Counted from the first letter of the stretch, positions 21,579 through 33,639 are shown. The stretch is 64,000 bases of DNA from Rhynchopus sp. YZ270_cl-10 (GCA_964035575.1 OZ037846.1:1143501-1207500), one strand, 5' to 3'. The notes: generated from the letters alone by a model not told the origin. A program made the numbers and translations.

Positions 21579-23344
21579 GTGACGGTGCTGTGCACACTTT
21601 CCTGAGCATTTACTTAAATTAGACAACCCACCCCACACCCTCTCTTGAACTTCTGCATGCCTCCCACCACATATTTATCATTTCCTTTTCACATTCTTGA
21701 CAAGTAGTGTACCTACGTAGGCGTTTACCTGAAGTGTGGATACAAAGTTAATCTGCCCTGAGTTGCATTCGACTCCACTGCACCACGAGGAAGGGAAGGT
21801 GGTGAGAGTTTTGACTGTTTTCTTTCAGTTCGTGAGTTCGCGAGTCTTTCTCAGGAAAGTAGTGTCTGAACAGAGCAAACTAACATAGAACGTCGTTGGC
21901 ACAGTGATTAAAAAATGGAACGATTCCCCCACCTTTTCAAATGTTTTCTGTTCTTCCTGAATTGAAAATATGTGAATCTAATATTCTTTTATTCCCCGTT
22001 GTATTCACCTGCATGCTGGGTTCACACAAACATATGTTTTAGCAAACGGTCAAGAAGCAACTGTCTAGCGTTGTTAACTCTTTGTATCCCCTTTGGAAGA
22101 ACATACATGGTTTTTTTCTCCCATACTGTGCTTTCTCGTCTTTTGTTGGAAAGTATCGTGTTTTGAAAAATATGACCAGAAGAATTCGTACATAGGTAAG
22201 TAAAAGGAAAAAAAAAGGTTTTTTTGTTGATTGCACAATTACCCTGTTGTAGGGGTGGTTGGCGAGGAAGTATTTCTCCTTTAAGCTACGATTGTAGATA
22301 TATAAAAAAACATCCAAAAGATCTATGAGTATTCTGGTCCATATTTTTTTTTTCTTCAAAATATGGAAAATGAAAGTTGTTTTTGCACGATAACATTTCG
22401 AGAGCTTTCACATTTCCTTTTATTTCTTCCACAATGTGCTTTTCTTGTCTTTGATTGGAAAGAAAATGTAAAATTGTTTTTCCACGATACCAACAGTTCC
22501 ATCACCATGAATAGGCAGCAACATAGTATATAGCATGCTTGTAGGTGTGAATGCTTGGTATCATTGTTGTTTGTTTGACATCGATGGTGTGGCTGAAACC
22601 AGCTATTATACCTCCACGGTAGAAGTACACAAAAGTGTACATTTTGTTTTTTGTGCTCAACCACACCAATCGAGTCAGCGTCATTTAAAAGAAAAATAGT
22701 TGTGTTCGATGGGAAGGAAGACAAAGTGTTCTCATTCCTCAAATGAAGTTAGGGCATGGCAAGTATTTCTATTGTTTCGCGTCCTGCGTGCGTACAGATT
22801 TTTGAGAATTGGGAAAAAAAAACTAGTCCGAAAAAAAACTAGTTTAGGGTTACCTCTAGAGGTACTCGACTTGGTGGCGTGGTCGGTTCCCGACCGCAAA
22901 CAAAAATGGGGTGGCGACGGGGGGTGCGCCGCAAAAAACACAAAAAAAAAAAACCTGTACCACAAAAAATCACAAAAAATCACATGGTGGGTTTCACTGT
23001 ACATTGACCCGTCACCAGCGTTCGACAATACGTACTGATACGTATCAGTACGCGTACGTGGGGGGTATTTCTGGAAATACGTGACTTTATTTTCTCCTCT
23101 GAGATGGTGTGAACCGTTGTACGCGGTACAACCGCGGGAGACATACGGGCGAACCACGGGGAATCTGGAGGGGGTACCCCTTTTTATTTTTATTTTTCCC
23201 GTTTTTTGGTGTTTACTCACTCACGGTGGTAAGGGTCACACAGAGTCACGGTTCTAACCGAGCGGGGTCGCAAAATTTTCTAATGCGCTGAATTATCCCA
23301 AAAAAGTGGTTTTCTCGGGGAAATTTTTTTTTCAACCCCTACAG
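21579..23344. other. 3' flank and insertion lead sequence after gene D
   Basis: Counterpart of 15201-16986, with the 20-bp deletion near 21909. Non-coding; the last 600 bp are the lead sequence of the pentamer insertion. Confidence 0.6.
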
Positions 23345-24157
23345 ACTGTACTGTACTGTACTGTACTGTACTGTACTGTACTGTACTGTACTGTACTGTA
23401 CTGTACTGTACTGTACTGTACTGTACTGTACTGTACTGTACTGTACTGTACTGTACTGTACTGTACTGTACTGTACTGTACTGTACTGTACTGTACTGTA
23501 CTGTACTGTACTGTACTGTACTGTACTGTACTGTACTGTACTGTACTGTACTGTACTGTACTGTACTGTACTGTACTGTACTGTACTGTACTGTACTGTA
23601 CTGTACTGTACTGTACTGTACTGTACTGTACTGTACTGTACTGTACTGTACTGTACTGTACTGTACTGTACTGTACTGTACTGTACTGTACTGTACTGTA
23701 CTGTACTGTACTGTACTGTACTGTACTGTACTGTACTGTACTGTACTGTACTGTACTGTACTGTACTGTACTGTACTGTACTGTACTGTACTGTACTGTA
23801 CTGTACTGTACTGTACTGTACTGTACTGTACTGTACTGTACTGTACTGTACTGTACTGTACTGTACTGTACTGTACTGTACTGTACTGTACTGTACTGTA
23901 CTGTACTGTACTGTACTGTACTGTACTGTACTGTACTGTACTGTACTGTACTGTACTGTACTGTACTGTACTGTACTGTACTGTACTGTACTGTACTGTA
24001 CTGTACTGTACTGTACTGTACTGTACTGTACTGTACTGTACTGTACTGTACTGTACTGTACTGTACTGTACTGTACTGTACTGTACTGTACTGTACTGTA
24101 CTGTACTGTACTGTACTGTACTGTACTGTACTGTACTGTACTGTACTGTACTGTACT
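23345..24157. repeat. (TACTG)n array, unit 2
   Basis: 813 bp, about 163 uninterrupted units, against 713 bp at the same place in unit 1. No interruptions are visible, which suggests recent expansion or gene conversion. The long open frame over it is an effect of the repeat. Confidence 0.95.
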
Positions 24158-24179
24158 CCCCCTTCGGTGGTGGTGACTA

Positions 24180-24443
24180 CACGACGGTGAAGTAACGGGT
24201 GTTACAAGTGGAGTTACATGTAACTTTTGTTACATGTAACCCACTTGTAACGTTACAAGTGGGTTGCATGTAATGTTACATGTACCACCACCAAAAACCA
24301 CTGAACTTCACCTAATTTCAGGCAAAATCAGGTGGTGGTACATGTAACGTACTTGTAACTGTTACAAGTAGCACTTGTAACGGTTTTTCACTTGTAACGT
24401 TACGAGTAACTTCACTTGTAATGTAACATACTTCACCGTCGTG
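24180..24443. mobile_element. 264-bp CACGACGG MITE, unit 2 copy
   Basis: Same insertion as 17722-17985, carried along by the unit duplication; TA at 24178-24179 and 24444-24445. Confidence 0.9.
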
Positions 24444-25000
24444 TACGCACGAGAGGCTTAGGTTCATCCTATAAACTTTGATGTATTTTAATTGGGACCG
24501 CACGGCGATGAGTGTAATAGTTCCGTTGTGTCCTCCGGTTGTCTGGTGGCCCCATTTTATTTTTGTCAAAATTCCGGTATTCATTTTGTTTGGTGCTACG
24601 AGTCATGTACCTGACATGTAAACGCCAACAAAACAATAACCTTCCCCCCCCTTCCCGTGATTTACGTGACATCTGGCTGCAGATGGTGTACGGTTCTTCG
24701 TCACAGAGCCGCTCCGGTACACCGCTTTTGTTTTATTTGCTTTGTCTTTGTCTTTGTCTTTGTTTTTGGTTCTAGGTCTACGAGTTCCTTTTATTGGTCA
24801 ATTTTCAAATGTTTTCTGTTCTCTCCTGAATTGAAAGTATATGAAGTTATCTCACCTCTTTTCTTCTTCCCCTTCCTCCCCAATTGCTGCAATAAGGCGT
24901 TGTACATGTTTTCATGAACCCTCAGGAAAAAAGGTGCCCCACAAGTGCCCAAAAATACCCGCTTTTTTTCTCTTTTTTTCCCCCAAAAAAAAATCCAGAA

Positions 25001-25934
25001 TTATGCGATGTCGCATAAGTCGGCCTGAGTAGCTATTTTCCTGATGTGACAGGCCTGAATGATAACAGATATAAATTTTCTACTTTCAGTTTTTGCGTCC
25101 CCTTCCTTACCCGGCAGTAGCTCAGCACGAATCATGGCAATTAGTTGCGCCCGATCTGGAACGTCGAGAGCAGCCCACTTAGCACTGTCCCTCTTCAACT
25201 TTTTGTTGTGTCGGCAGCGCTGCACCAGCAGGGTAACCCCCTTCTGTGCCTTCTCCACCCCTTCCTCCTCCATGCATTTGTCGAACAACTGACACACCGG
25301 ACTGCACACCCTTGCCACGCTCCTTGGAGCAGGGATGCGGAGATGGGGCGCAGCGAGAAAGGGCTCCTTTCTTCTTCCTTCACATCGTCGTCCGTGCCGT
25401 CAGGACCCGCCACGTTCACCTCCGGAGATGAGTGGAGGTCCCCTTCCTCTGACATCCGCCCAAAGCCCGCCTCCCATTGCCTGATAGGCAGGGAGGACGA
25501 ACAGCGCGATACCGCGATCCGCGATCCCGTCCGGCGCCGTGCGCGTCTGGGACTTGCATTGTTTGCGGGCGGTCGCAACCTCCAACTCCTGCAGGTCCCC
25601 GAAGCACTCCCACGCCATACTGACTATCTCCCCAGTCATTTGCAGCTTATTGAATTTCGTTGTCAGGGAGTGGGGTGCCCCCCCGCTTCCCAGCCTTCGC
25701 TTATGCCTGAATGCGTGAAGGAGAACTCCTTCTTCGGGTAGTTCAGGAATTCTACCAACGTGTTGTGGAAAAGACATCGTTCTGTGGGGAAGAGGGGTAA
25801 GTTGGTAGTGAAGCAAGATATTTTCTGCAATGAAATACAGAAGCTGTAGGTTTAGAAATTGTTGGTGATGTAAGGACTTTTTTTTGTTGTGTACCGAGAG
25901 CGCATGAACAAGACTGAACGGCTGTTCTTATCAA
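25001..25934 (-). pseudogene. Divergent unidentified coding tract upstream of gene E
   Basis: Appears identical to the tract at 18543-19476. It belongs to the end of unit 2 and the start of unit 3. Confidence 0.4.
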
Positions 25935-28609
25935 GACTCCTCCCCTCCCCTCACAACACCCTCACACCTCACACACCATTGCAGGAATTTCCTATGCATA
26001 CCAACATGGTGCTGCCGTTTCTTGCTATTTTTATGGCATCAGTTGTGCCAGTGTCAGGATCAGTTGCACCTGCAACACCAGCGCCTCCGACACCCGCACC
26101 CGTTGTTGGGCAGGCTGGACCGACATACTCAGTTGTGTTTGCACCTGAGTACAGCATGACATGGAACATTACAGGCGACATCATCACGTACGTCTTTACA
26201 TGCAGTCCGGGTCTGTGGTGTGCCTTTGGGTTTGGGACGAGCATGGCGGATGCGGACACTTACACATGCTCGCAGTCATCGTGCTTTGATGGTCACTGCT
26301 CTGGGCACGTTGTTCAGGTGCAGGACGTGCTGAACGACGTGCTTTCGTACAGCATCGTGGGTGCGACAGACTACACGTTCTCGCGCAAGGTGGACACAAT
26401 GGACGCTGTCGACACTGTCATCGTGAACCAAATGCAGGACGTGATCTGGGCGTACGGGCCGTACACAGCTGGCAACCTGGACACACACGAGGCTGGCGGA
26501 AGCTACGGGAGCTTGCAGATCAACTTTTTCACTGGTGCCTCAGCTTCGGTGGGTACGAAGAACAAGCTGGTGTACCTGATCCTCATGTTTGTGCTGCTGT
26601 TGCTGCCTGCGATGTTCGTGCCACTGACAAAGCTGTGCTGCCGCAATGCGTTTGAGGCACCACGTTTCCTGGGAAGGATGATGGTGAAGGGAGTGGGTGT
26701 CTACGTGGTGGGAGTGATGTGGGCAGGTGCGGCAGTGTGCTTCTACTACGCGAACGAGGACAGGCTGGTGTGGTACAAGTCCCTCGGCCACGTTGCGCAG
26801 CTGCTCCTGGGCATGAGCTTCTCGATGCCGTCTGGGAGGCAGAGCTGGATCTGGATCTGCTTTGGGATGCCTCACGAGAAGGTTGTGTTCTTCCACGGCA
26901 TCATCGGGTTTCTGTTCATGGCAGTCGGGACACTGCACGGTGTGATGTACATTGTGGACGGCGAGAACGCATTTACATGGGGTGGTGGACATGTGAACAA
27001 CCTTGCAGGGACGCTTGCCATTATCTTCATGTTTGCGCTGTGTGTGACGTCCCTGCCGCCTGTGCGCAGGGGTGCGTACCACTTCTTCCTGATGGCGCAC
27101 TGGTGCTTCATTCCGTTGATCCTCATCTTCAGCATCATCCACGCCACATCCACGGTGCTGTTCCTGATCCCGGGAATAGTCTCCCTGATTGCACAGAGGG
27201 TTGTGCGCAACTTCATCGTGCCCTACTACACAGTGGTGTCGAAGTGTGACACCCCTTCGCAGGCGTACTCGAAGATGCATGTCGCTCCTGCAGTTCCGCC
27301 CACAAGAGAGCCGATGTTCAACTTCCACGACATCTTCCCAGGGATGTACATCAGGGTGCGTGTGAAGTCGCTGTCGAACATGCTGCAGTCGCACCCCTTC
27401 TCTGTGATGCGTGTGCACCCGGAGACACGTGGCTTTTCCATTGTTGTGAAGAACGTGGGGAAGGGAACGTCGACGGACAACATGATCCAAGACCTGCAGA
27501 CAGGTTCGCTGCTGCGTGTGTCTGAGCCCTGCGGTGCTGCCTCGATGGACCTGCTCAACTACGACAGAGTGCTGCTTGTTGGCGGTGGTGTGGGTGTGAC
27601 ACCGTTGATTGCTGCACTGAACTACCTGCGTGCACGGAACGGAGAACCCCAAGAGCTGGAGCTGGAGGGAGAGGCAGTACAGGACAGAGTGACCCTTGTG
27701 TGGGCTGTGCGTGACGTCGAGCTTCTTGAGCTCCTTGCAGACGAGCTGATCTCGTGTATCAATGCCATGTCCGACCTGGACCTGCAGATCCACTACACAG
27801 GGGTTGTGAACGGAAACCACAACGTGTTTGGGGTGCTCGGCAGCAAAATCAAGTACGGGAGGCCTGCAATGGAGAAGGTTCTGGAAGGGTTTGGTGACCC
27901 AAAGTTGTTCAAGAGTTTGGCAGTTTTCACCTGCGGTCCACATGCACTGACTGGTGGGGCGAAGAAGGCTGTGTCAGCGTATGCAGGTCAGTACCCCTGG
28001 ATGAAGGCTGACGTTCACAACGAAACCTTTGAGATGTAGGTGACGGTGCTGTGCACACTTTCCTGAGCATTTACTTAAATTAGACAACCCACCCCACACC
28101 CTCTCTTGAACTTCTGCATGCCTCCCACCACATATTTATCATTTCCTTTTCACATTCTTGACAAGTAGTGTACCTACGTAGGCGTTTACCTGAAGTGTGG
28201 ATACAAAGTTAATCTGCCCTGAGTTGCATTCGACTCCACTGCACCACGAGGAAGGGAAGGTGGTGAGAGTTTTGACTGTTTTCTTTCAGTTCGTGAGTTC
28301 GCGAGTCTTTCTCAGGAAAGTAGTGTCTGAACAGAGCAAACTAACATAGAACGTCGTTGGCACAGTGATTGTGGATACTTCGAGAGGAACAAAAAATGGA
28401 ACGATTCCCCCACCTTTTCAAATGTTTTCTGTTCTTCCTGAATTGAAAATATGTGAATCTAATATTCTTTTATTCCCCGTTGTATTCACCTGCATGCTGG
28501 GTTCACACAAACATATGTTTTAGCAAACGGTCAAGAAGCAACTGTCTAGCTTTGTTAACTCTTTGTATCCCCTTTGGAAGAACATACATGGTTTTTTTCT
28601 CCCATACTG
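25497..28609. repeat. Truncated third unit (gene E)
   Basis: Matches units 1 and 2 until cccatactg at about 28609, where it changes abruptly to unrelated DNA. It keeps the 20 bp deleted from unit 2, so it derives from a unit-1-like copy. Confidence 0.85.
25994..28039 (+). CDS. Gene E: single-DOMON ferric reductase/NOX-like with exchanged patch
   Basis: 681 residues, matching C and D except for a short tract in the nucleotide-binding lobe: at nt 27628-27683 the stretch after NYL reads RARNGEPQELELEGEAVQD instead of KTRSVYQEMSVKGQRVRH, with one extra codon. Downstream are two more changes (INYTG to IHYTG, KWFKS to KLFKS). The haem histidines, HPFSV, GGGVGVTPL and CGPH are intact, so it should be functional. 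The patch lies on a surface loop just after GGGVGVTPL and might affect partner binding or regulation (inference). Confidence 0.87.
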   Translation: MHTNMVLPFLAIFMASVVPVSGSVAPATPAPPTPAPVVGQAGPTYSVVFAPEYSMTWNITGDIITYVFTCSPGLWCAFGFGTSMADADTYTCSQSSCFDGHCSGHVVQVQDVLNDVLSYSIVGATDYTFSRKVDTMDAVDTVIVNQMQDVIWAYGPYTAGNLDTHEAGGSYGSLQINFFTGASASVGTKNKLVYLILMFVLLLLPAMFVPLTKLCCRNAFEAPRFLGRMMVKGVGVYVVGVMWAGAAVCFYYANEDRLVWYKSLGHVAQLLLGMSFSMPSGRQSWIWICFGMPHEKVVFFHGIIGFLFMAVGTLHGVMYIVDGENAFTWGGGHVNNLAGTLAIIFMFALCVTSLPPVRRGAYHFFLMAHWCFIPLILIFSIIHATSTVLFLIPGIVSLIAQRVVRNFIVPYYTVVSKCDTPSQAYSKMHVAPAVPPTREPMFNFHDIFPGMYIRVRVKSLSNMLQSHPFSVMRVHPETRGFSIVVKNVGKGTSTDNMIQDLQTGSLLRVSEPCGAASMDLLNYDRVLLVGGGVGVTPLIAALNYLRARNGEPQELELEGEAVQDRVTLVWAVRDVELLELLADELISCINAMSDLDLQIHYTGVVNGNHNVFGVLGSKIKYGRPAMEKVLEGFGDPKLFKSLAVFTCGPHALTGGAKKAVSAYAGQYPWMKADVHNETFEM

Positions 28610-29097
28610 GGGTGATCTGGGGACTTTTTTTTCAAGATTATTCACCAGCCATTCACAAAAATTCACAACGAGGCGAAAAGACACGTGATACACCATGTGT
28701 GGGATCTTTTGTGAATTTATGTGAATCGCTAGTGTACATGTGGTGGCATGCTTCCCTGTAGGGTGGTGTACCATTTTTTCCCCCAGCGTAATTTAGGTGT
28801 AATTGTGGTGTAGTTGTGGTTAGTTGTGTGTAGTTGTGCTGAAATTGTACTGAAATTGTGCCTGATATAGGCACAGCTCAGGTGAGTATGGTGCCAGTTG
28901 TGCCCAGTTATGTCATGGGTAAAACGGTACATATTATTAGAGTATTATTAGAGTAAGAGTTGTTACAACACCAGCCCCCAAGGGACGCCCCAAAGGGCCA
29001 AAGACTCTTGCTTCTCAGGAGCTGAAGGAGGAGGTAGAGGAGATAAAAGAGGAAGAGAAGAAAAGGTATTACCCTTGTTCTCTCTTCTCTTCTCTTC
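28610..29097. other. Start of the foreign block
   Basis: Begins with inverted words around attcacaaaaattcac, then a tract rich in gtagttgtg words (28790-28870), then TATTATTAGAGT repeats near 28938. No coding or complete element boundaries are seen. Confidence 0.4.
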
Positions 29098-29577
29098 TTT
29101 GGGGCGTTCCCAGGGCAAATTTAAAAGCAACGAAAAAATGTTTTTCTTGGAAGAGTAAAATGAAAATGAAAAAGTGTCTACACTGTAGGTAATCGCATGA
29201 AAAAAGTGTCACCCGCAAAGGGGTTTGCGGGTTGACAGGGTTTCCCTGTCTATGTGAAACAAACACGGTAATGTCTTCAGATGAAACAAAGTCTAGATTC
29301 CCCGATATCTTCAACATCTCGTCGCAGTTTGTCAATTTGTCGTGTTCGTCTTTGTTCCTGTACGTCATAAACTTCGTTCTCAACCCAACTCCAAGCACTC
29401 TCACTTCCCCAGAAATTTTTCGCACGTTCATTCTCTCAGCAAAAATTCGAAAATAATGAATATTCACAGAATTGTGGAAAAAATCGAAAAAAAATAAATA
29501 TTCGAAAGTCATGAACATAGGACAGAAATTCGCAAATCCGAATAAAAAAAAAATTCGGAAATTGGGAACGCCCCAAA
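29098..29577 (-). mobile_element. 480-bp hAT deletion derivative with TTTGGGGCGTTCCC ends
   Basis: The 14-bp inverted ends are at 29098-29111 and 29564-29577. Inside, on the minus strand at 29431-29261, is a piece of transposase C-terminus (LRTKFMTYRNKD, KLTNCDE, DFVSSEDITVF) matching the end of the broken transposase at 30.6-31.6 kb. This is a non-autonomous element with one leftover coding tail. Confidence 0.7.
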
Positions 29578-30559
29578 AAATAGAAAAATTTATTTTCTAG
29601 TTGTCTTTCAACTCTTCATCTGCAGGCTTTTAGAAATTCCTAAAACGACTGCAGAAAAGCGTTGGCAGACGTCTAGCCACAAATACGGCTACGAGGAAGC
29701 TGGCCTCGAGGTATGCCTTTGAAATGAAAGGTTATGCTTGACAAAAAAAAAAAAAAAAAAAAACAAGTAATTGCTATCGGAAAAAAAACGGGGTGTGCTG
29801 TGGTTATGGGAGGACCCACACTCCTGAACACCGCCCTGTAGAAATAATCTACACTCTGCTCTTCTGCAGGTATGCAAACGCTGCCACAACCACTGGGACG
29901 CCTGCACTTGAAACGTTCAAGAACGGGGGCTGTCCCTCAGACTCCTCTTCGTCCAGCACCATTTGCTCGATGGATGGTCGGCATGTTCCAGCTCGTTGTC
30001 GTGCACAGCCTCCCACTCATCGTCGCCGGAGGAGGAGTGTGCAAGGAACACAGACGACTAACTGTCGTCGATCACACCAGGCGCATCAGCACCACCCAGC
30101 AAAGCGCCAGGCTGCTATGTTGGTTTCGAAAATCGCGCGGGGTTTCCCACAGCACACCTCGTTTTTTTCTTAGCAATTCCTTGTTTTGTTATTGTTGTTT
30201 TCCACACACCTTCCTTCAACCCTTGTAGGATCAGTTGCTATTTTTTTCTAGAAAACTTGAAATTACACATTTCAAGAGAACAAATTAAAAAGGGTCCTTA
30301 TTTGCATTTTTGGGCTCCGCCCGTGCAGTGGTGGGGTCAATCTCGAAAATTGGACAATTTTTTGACCACTTAAATTTTGAGAAATATGAGCCCGGTTCCT
30401 TATACGTGGGGCCCATTTTCGGCTAAAATTTTCCTCAAAATCTGGTTTTGTAAAATTGACCCTTTACTCCCCCCCCACATCGATTTCAATACTATACCTT
30501 ACTTCACCTACGGTTGCCCTTACAGGGGGGGTGAAGGAAGGTAAGTTGAAAAATAGGTC
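29578..30559. other. Exon-like fragments, no assigned gene
   Basis: A pyrimidine tract ending ctgcag (29624) precedes an open stretch (KTTAEKRWQTSSHKYGYEE) that ends at a GTATG donor-like site (29711). A second ctgcag acceptor at 29871 leads into open frames to about 30228, but which frame is coding cannot be decided. Homology is not recognised. The rest is low-complexity. Confidence 0.25.
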
Positions 30560-31585
30560 AGGAAGGCCACAACCCTCCCCGAAAGCCAGAAAAGAAAACT
30601 GGACCTGACCTCGGAAGATTCTGTGATGTACTGCACATTCTGCCGCAAGGTCATCCAGTGTCACTTCCCTCATGTGGTAAAGGGCCACATCGACTCTGAT
30701 GGGCACATAGCGGCTAAAAAAAAGGCAACTAAAAGCGGGGACACCAAAACGCCTGACACCCCTCAGTCACCCCCATTGGATTACCAAGCATTCGTAGACG
30801 ATTTCGCATACGCTGCAAATCTTGCTTGCGCTACGGAGGGACAACTGAGTTGGTTCCGTGCAGCCGTGCTCAAGCACCTCTCCATACCGAACATGCCCAA
30901 GCCAGACCGATGTGGCCTTCAAGGAGCTCGGCCAGATGTGGAAGGAGTTAGAACCCTTGGTCGGCTTTTTTGAAGCCAGCTCCAACCAGTCGGTTGGCAA
31001 ATGGGGAGCCACCACCTTTTTACCGAAAGGTGGAAGTTGCTCTTACCAAAGCAACAGGTTCTTGGTTGAAGGACTGTTGGGGTAATTACGTCAACAAACG
31101 GCTCTTTGAAGTCTTGGGGATGTTTGATCCCTCTTCTGTGTGCATGGGACTCATCGAGAGGCCCCCGGACCAGAAGGAACTCAAAGAGCTCTTTCCTGCA
31201 TGCTGGACGGATGTGGTCCACGCGGAGTACGTTGTGTACGTAGAGACGGACAACGCAATGCTGAGAGAATGGGGAAAAGCGAAAGATTTCTGGGGAAGTG
31301 AGCGTGCTGCGAAGGACTTTCCTCTCCTCTCTCCGATAGTCTCGTGCATTGAGACGATACCGGTATCAGTGACACAAGTCGACTCCTCCTTCGCTTCCCT
31401 TCGTGCGTTCATGAATGCGCTGAAAGGGAATACCAAACCCGCTGCGTTGAGAAGGAAGTTTATGATGTACAGGAACAAAGACGTGGTCGGGCGCCTGACA
31501 AACTGCGACGAGGATGTTGAAGATGTCGAAGATGTCGGGCAACCTGACTTTGTTTCATCTGATGACATTACCGTGTTTGCTTACT
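30560..31585 (+). pseudogene. Broken hAT transposase, internally deleted
   Basis: N-terminal part in frame to about 30905 has a basic stretch and a BED-like zinc finger (YCTFC then HIDSDGH). The frame then changes twice (about 30905 and 30990). From 31000 to 31580 the tail matches the intact transposase at 55.6-58.1 kb: AEYVVYVE, FW, DFPLLSPIV, IPVSVTQVDSSFASL, RKFMMYRNKD, the usual hAT dimerisation region. About 250 codons of catalytic core, including the TRW segment, are missing. A small MITE interrupts the C-terminus at 31586. It cannot make transposase. Confidence 0.75.
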
Positions 31586-31897
31586 GGGGGGCGAATAAGA
31601 GATCAGGGGTGAATAAGAGATCAGGGCCGAATAAGAGATCAGGTTGAGATTTTGGGGGTATTTTTTTTTTTTTTTTTTTTTTTTTGCATCCAACAGGGTT
31701 TTATCTTGAAAAAACATTTTGAAATTTTACCCTGTCTACCCGGTCTGGCAAAAAAGTGGTCAAAAAAATTTTTTTTGCCTCCGGCGAAAATGTCTTTTTG
31801 CTTTTTTTTCCCCAAAAAAATATATATATTTTTGGCTCGTCCGTTCGCCTAATAAGAGATACCACATCTCTTATTCGCCCCCCCCCCCCCCCCCCCC
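31586..31897. mobile_element. Small MITE with GGGGGGCGAATAAGAGAT ends
   Basis: 18-bp ends inverted at 31586-31603 and 31866-31883. The right end runs into 20 consecutive C (31878-31897). GAATAAGAGATCAGG is repeated three times at the left end. It lies in the tail of the broken hAT gene and provides the C-run where the first island begins. Confidence 0.65.
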
Positions 31898-32173
31898 TAG
31901 GCATAGATGTCATGCGAAGAGATTCTTCGGATTCTTCGTATTTTCTTCGTATTCCTCTTCGCATATTCTTCGCATTCGGAAAATGCGAAGAATATGCGAA
32001 GAAAATGCGAAGAATTTTTTTCCACCAATACTTTGCCCACAAAGGGATCGAAAGTGCTAAGGTGCAGATGATCGCACTGGGAAATAAGTTGCATTTTTCT
32101 TTTATTCACGCCGTTTCCTTTAAATTTTCAACGAGTATGCAATACGTTTGGAAAATAATTTACTATATTTATA

Positions 32174-33540
32174 CATAGCGCTCCAATTAGACTCTAACTA
32201 GATAATTAGAGTCGGCAGTTCGAGTATAATTAGAGTCTTTAAAACTCTAACTGAACTCTAATACTCTAACTGGACTCTAATTAGAGTCTAATTAGAGTCC
32301 TATAAGAGGGTCAATAAAGAGGGGCACATCAATCAATGCTATAGCCATCAACCCAGGGGGCATAGCTAGTGCAAGAAATTCGAATTTGTAATCCAGAAAG
32401 TCTGTTCTCTGCTTGCAGAGAACCAGACACAAGAAAATATTGTTTGTTCCCCCAGAAAACCAGTGCACAATTCACACTCCTTGTGGATGGTCTTGTTGCC
32501 TTTGTAGCACAGGAATTTTGGCCCAGGGCATGCACTTGAAGCATGGCTATTTGGTGTATGGGGCAGGGTGTTGTTTTGTTATGAATTCTCTTTGGTATAA
32601 CATCTAAGTCAATCGCGGGTAGTTGTTCAGCGCGTTCAGGCTTGGATCTCTCCTGGGTTCATAAGTAGTATTTCTTCGGATGAAATGAACGTATGCTCGC
32701 TATAGATTTCCCGTCAACACAGCCGTTGATACTGGGATTATCCCTTCGACCCCTTAGTGGTAGTTAAACGCGATTGACATTTACATTCCTACAGATGAAA
32801 GAACAAGACACCACTTCTGTACCCGCGCATCAAAATTGTAGAAAACTTTGCACCCGAAACACCTTCAATAACGCCCGCCAAAAGGCGCCCCTTGTTGCTG
32901 GGAGTTGGTTCTCATGTTTGATACCTGCACAGCGGGCATTCCTCTGAGTCCAACGCTGCTTGGCCTGTCTGCGCCGTTGCACCGAAGGTGCACATAGAGT
33001 TTTTGCATCGCATTCCCTAATGTGTGGGTCACTCACACTTGAGGGCATGTGCCACTGCGCGGGTTTGAGTACCTGGGTACCCATAGCTGAGAATAAGCCG
33101 GGTCCCGAGTCTCGGGTTGCGCCTACTCCCGGTACTGGGTACTAGGTACAGTAGGACTAGGACTAGGCCCCCACCCTCCCGCGACCGGGTCCCCGACCCG
33201 CTTTCAGGCGGACCCACAGCGCCTTCACATATTGTGTCCTGATAACTCGGTTCCCCAAGTCTTATTTTCAGCTATGTGGGTACCTGGGCACCTGGGTCCT
33301 ACAGAGGAACCTTAGGGGGACCGGTTCCTTACGGCGTTTGCACCTACAAGAAGCCTGTTGTTTTACTCTAATTAGACTATAATTAGAGTGTAGTTAGAGT
33401 CTAATTATGCTCTAACTGCACTCTAATTATAGTCTAATTGAAGAAAAGCGACTCTAATTATACTCTAACTGGACTCTAACTGACTTGGCCCAAAATCCCA
33501 GACTCTAATTATACCCTAATACTCTAATTAGAGCGCTATG
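32174..33540. mobile_element. Element g1, CATAGCGCTC ends with CTAATTAGAGT words
   Basis: Ends CATAGCGCTCYAATTAGA (32174 and 33540) are inverted, with AT-rich flanks TTTATA/TATATA as a possible imperfect target duplication. The subterminal 130-180 bp are iterated ACTCTAATTAGAGT words. The core 32330-33010 shares diverged blocks with 45990-46790. On the minus strand the core encodes RRQAKQRWTQRNARC (about 32975-32930) and a second open stretch at 32544-32329, perhaps exons of an unrecognised protein. Confidence 0.6.
33086..33272. mobile_element. MITE h1, ends GCTGAGAATAAG, TA flanks
   Basis: 187 bp nested in g1. Ends inverted; TA at 33084-33085 and 33273-33274. The interior is GGGTCCC/GGTAC-type palindromes. 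Confidence 0.6.
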
Positions 33541-33639
33541 TATATATATTCGTTTGTCTGTTTTGCTCTTTTTTGTGCTCCTCCATAACAGCTCTTCCTC
33601 TTTTTTCTGTGATATTTTGCCCCACCTTACTGTATAAAA

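Larger units (their letters stand above)
19039..25496. repeat. Tandem 6.4-kb unit 2 (gene D)
   Basis: Second copy of the unit, differing from unit 1 by loss of 20 bp (gtggatacttcgagaggaac, after 21909) and by a pentamer array exactly 20 units longer. Gene D and gene C appear to encode identical proteins. Confidence 0.9.

Noticed and set aside
26540-27943. Long antisense open frames over the reductase genes (up to 467 codons over gene E, 316 over C, D and F)
   Set aside because: They lie opposite a well supported coding strand, are His/Arg-rich in the manner of antisense frames, and recur only because the genes are duplicated.
29793-30228. A host gene at the two overlapping plus frames
   Set aside because: Two frames are equally open, codon choice does not separate them, and no homology is recognised; kept only as exon-like DNA.
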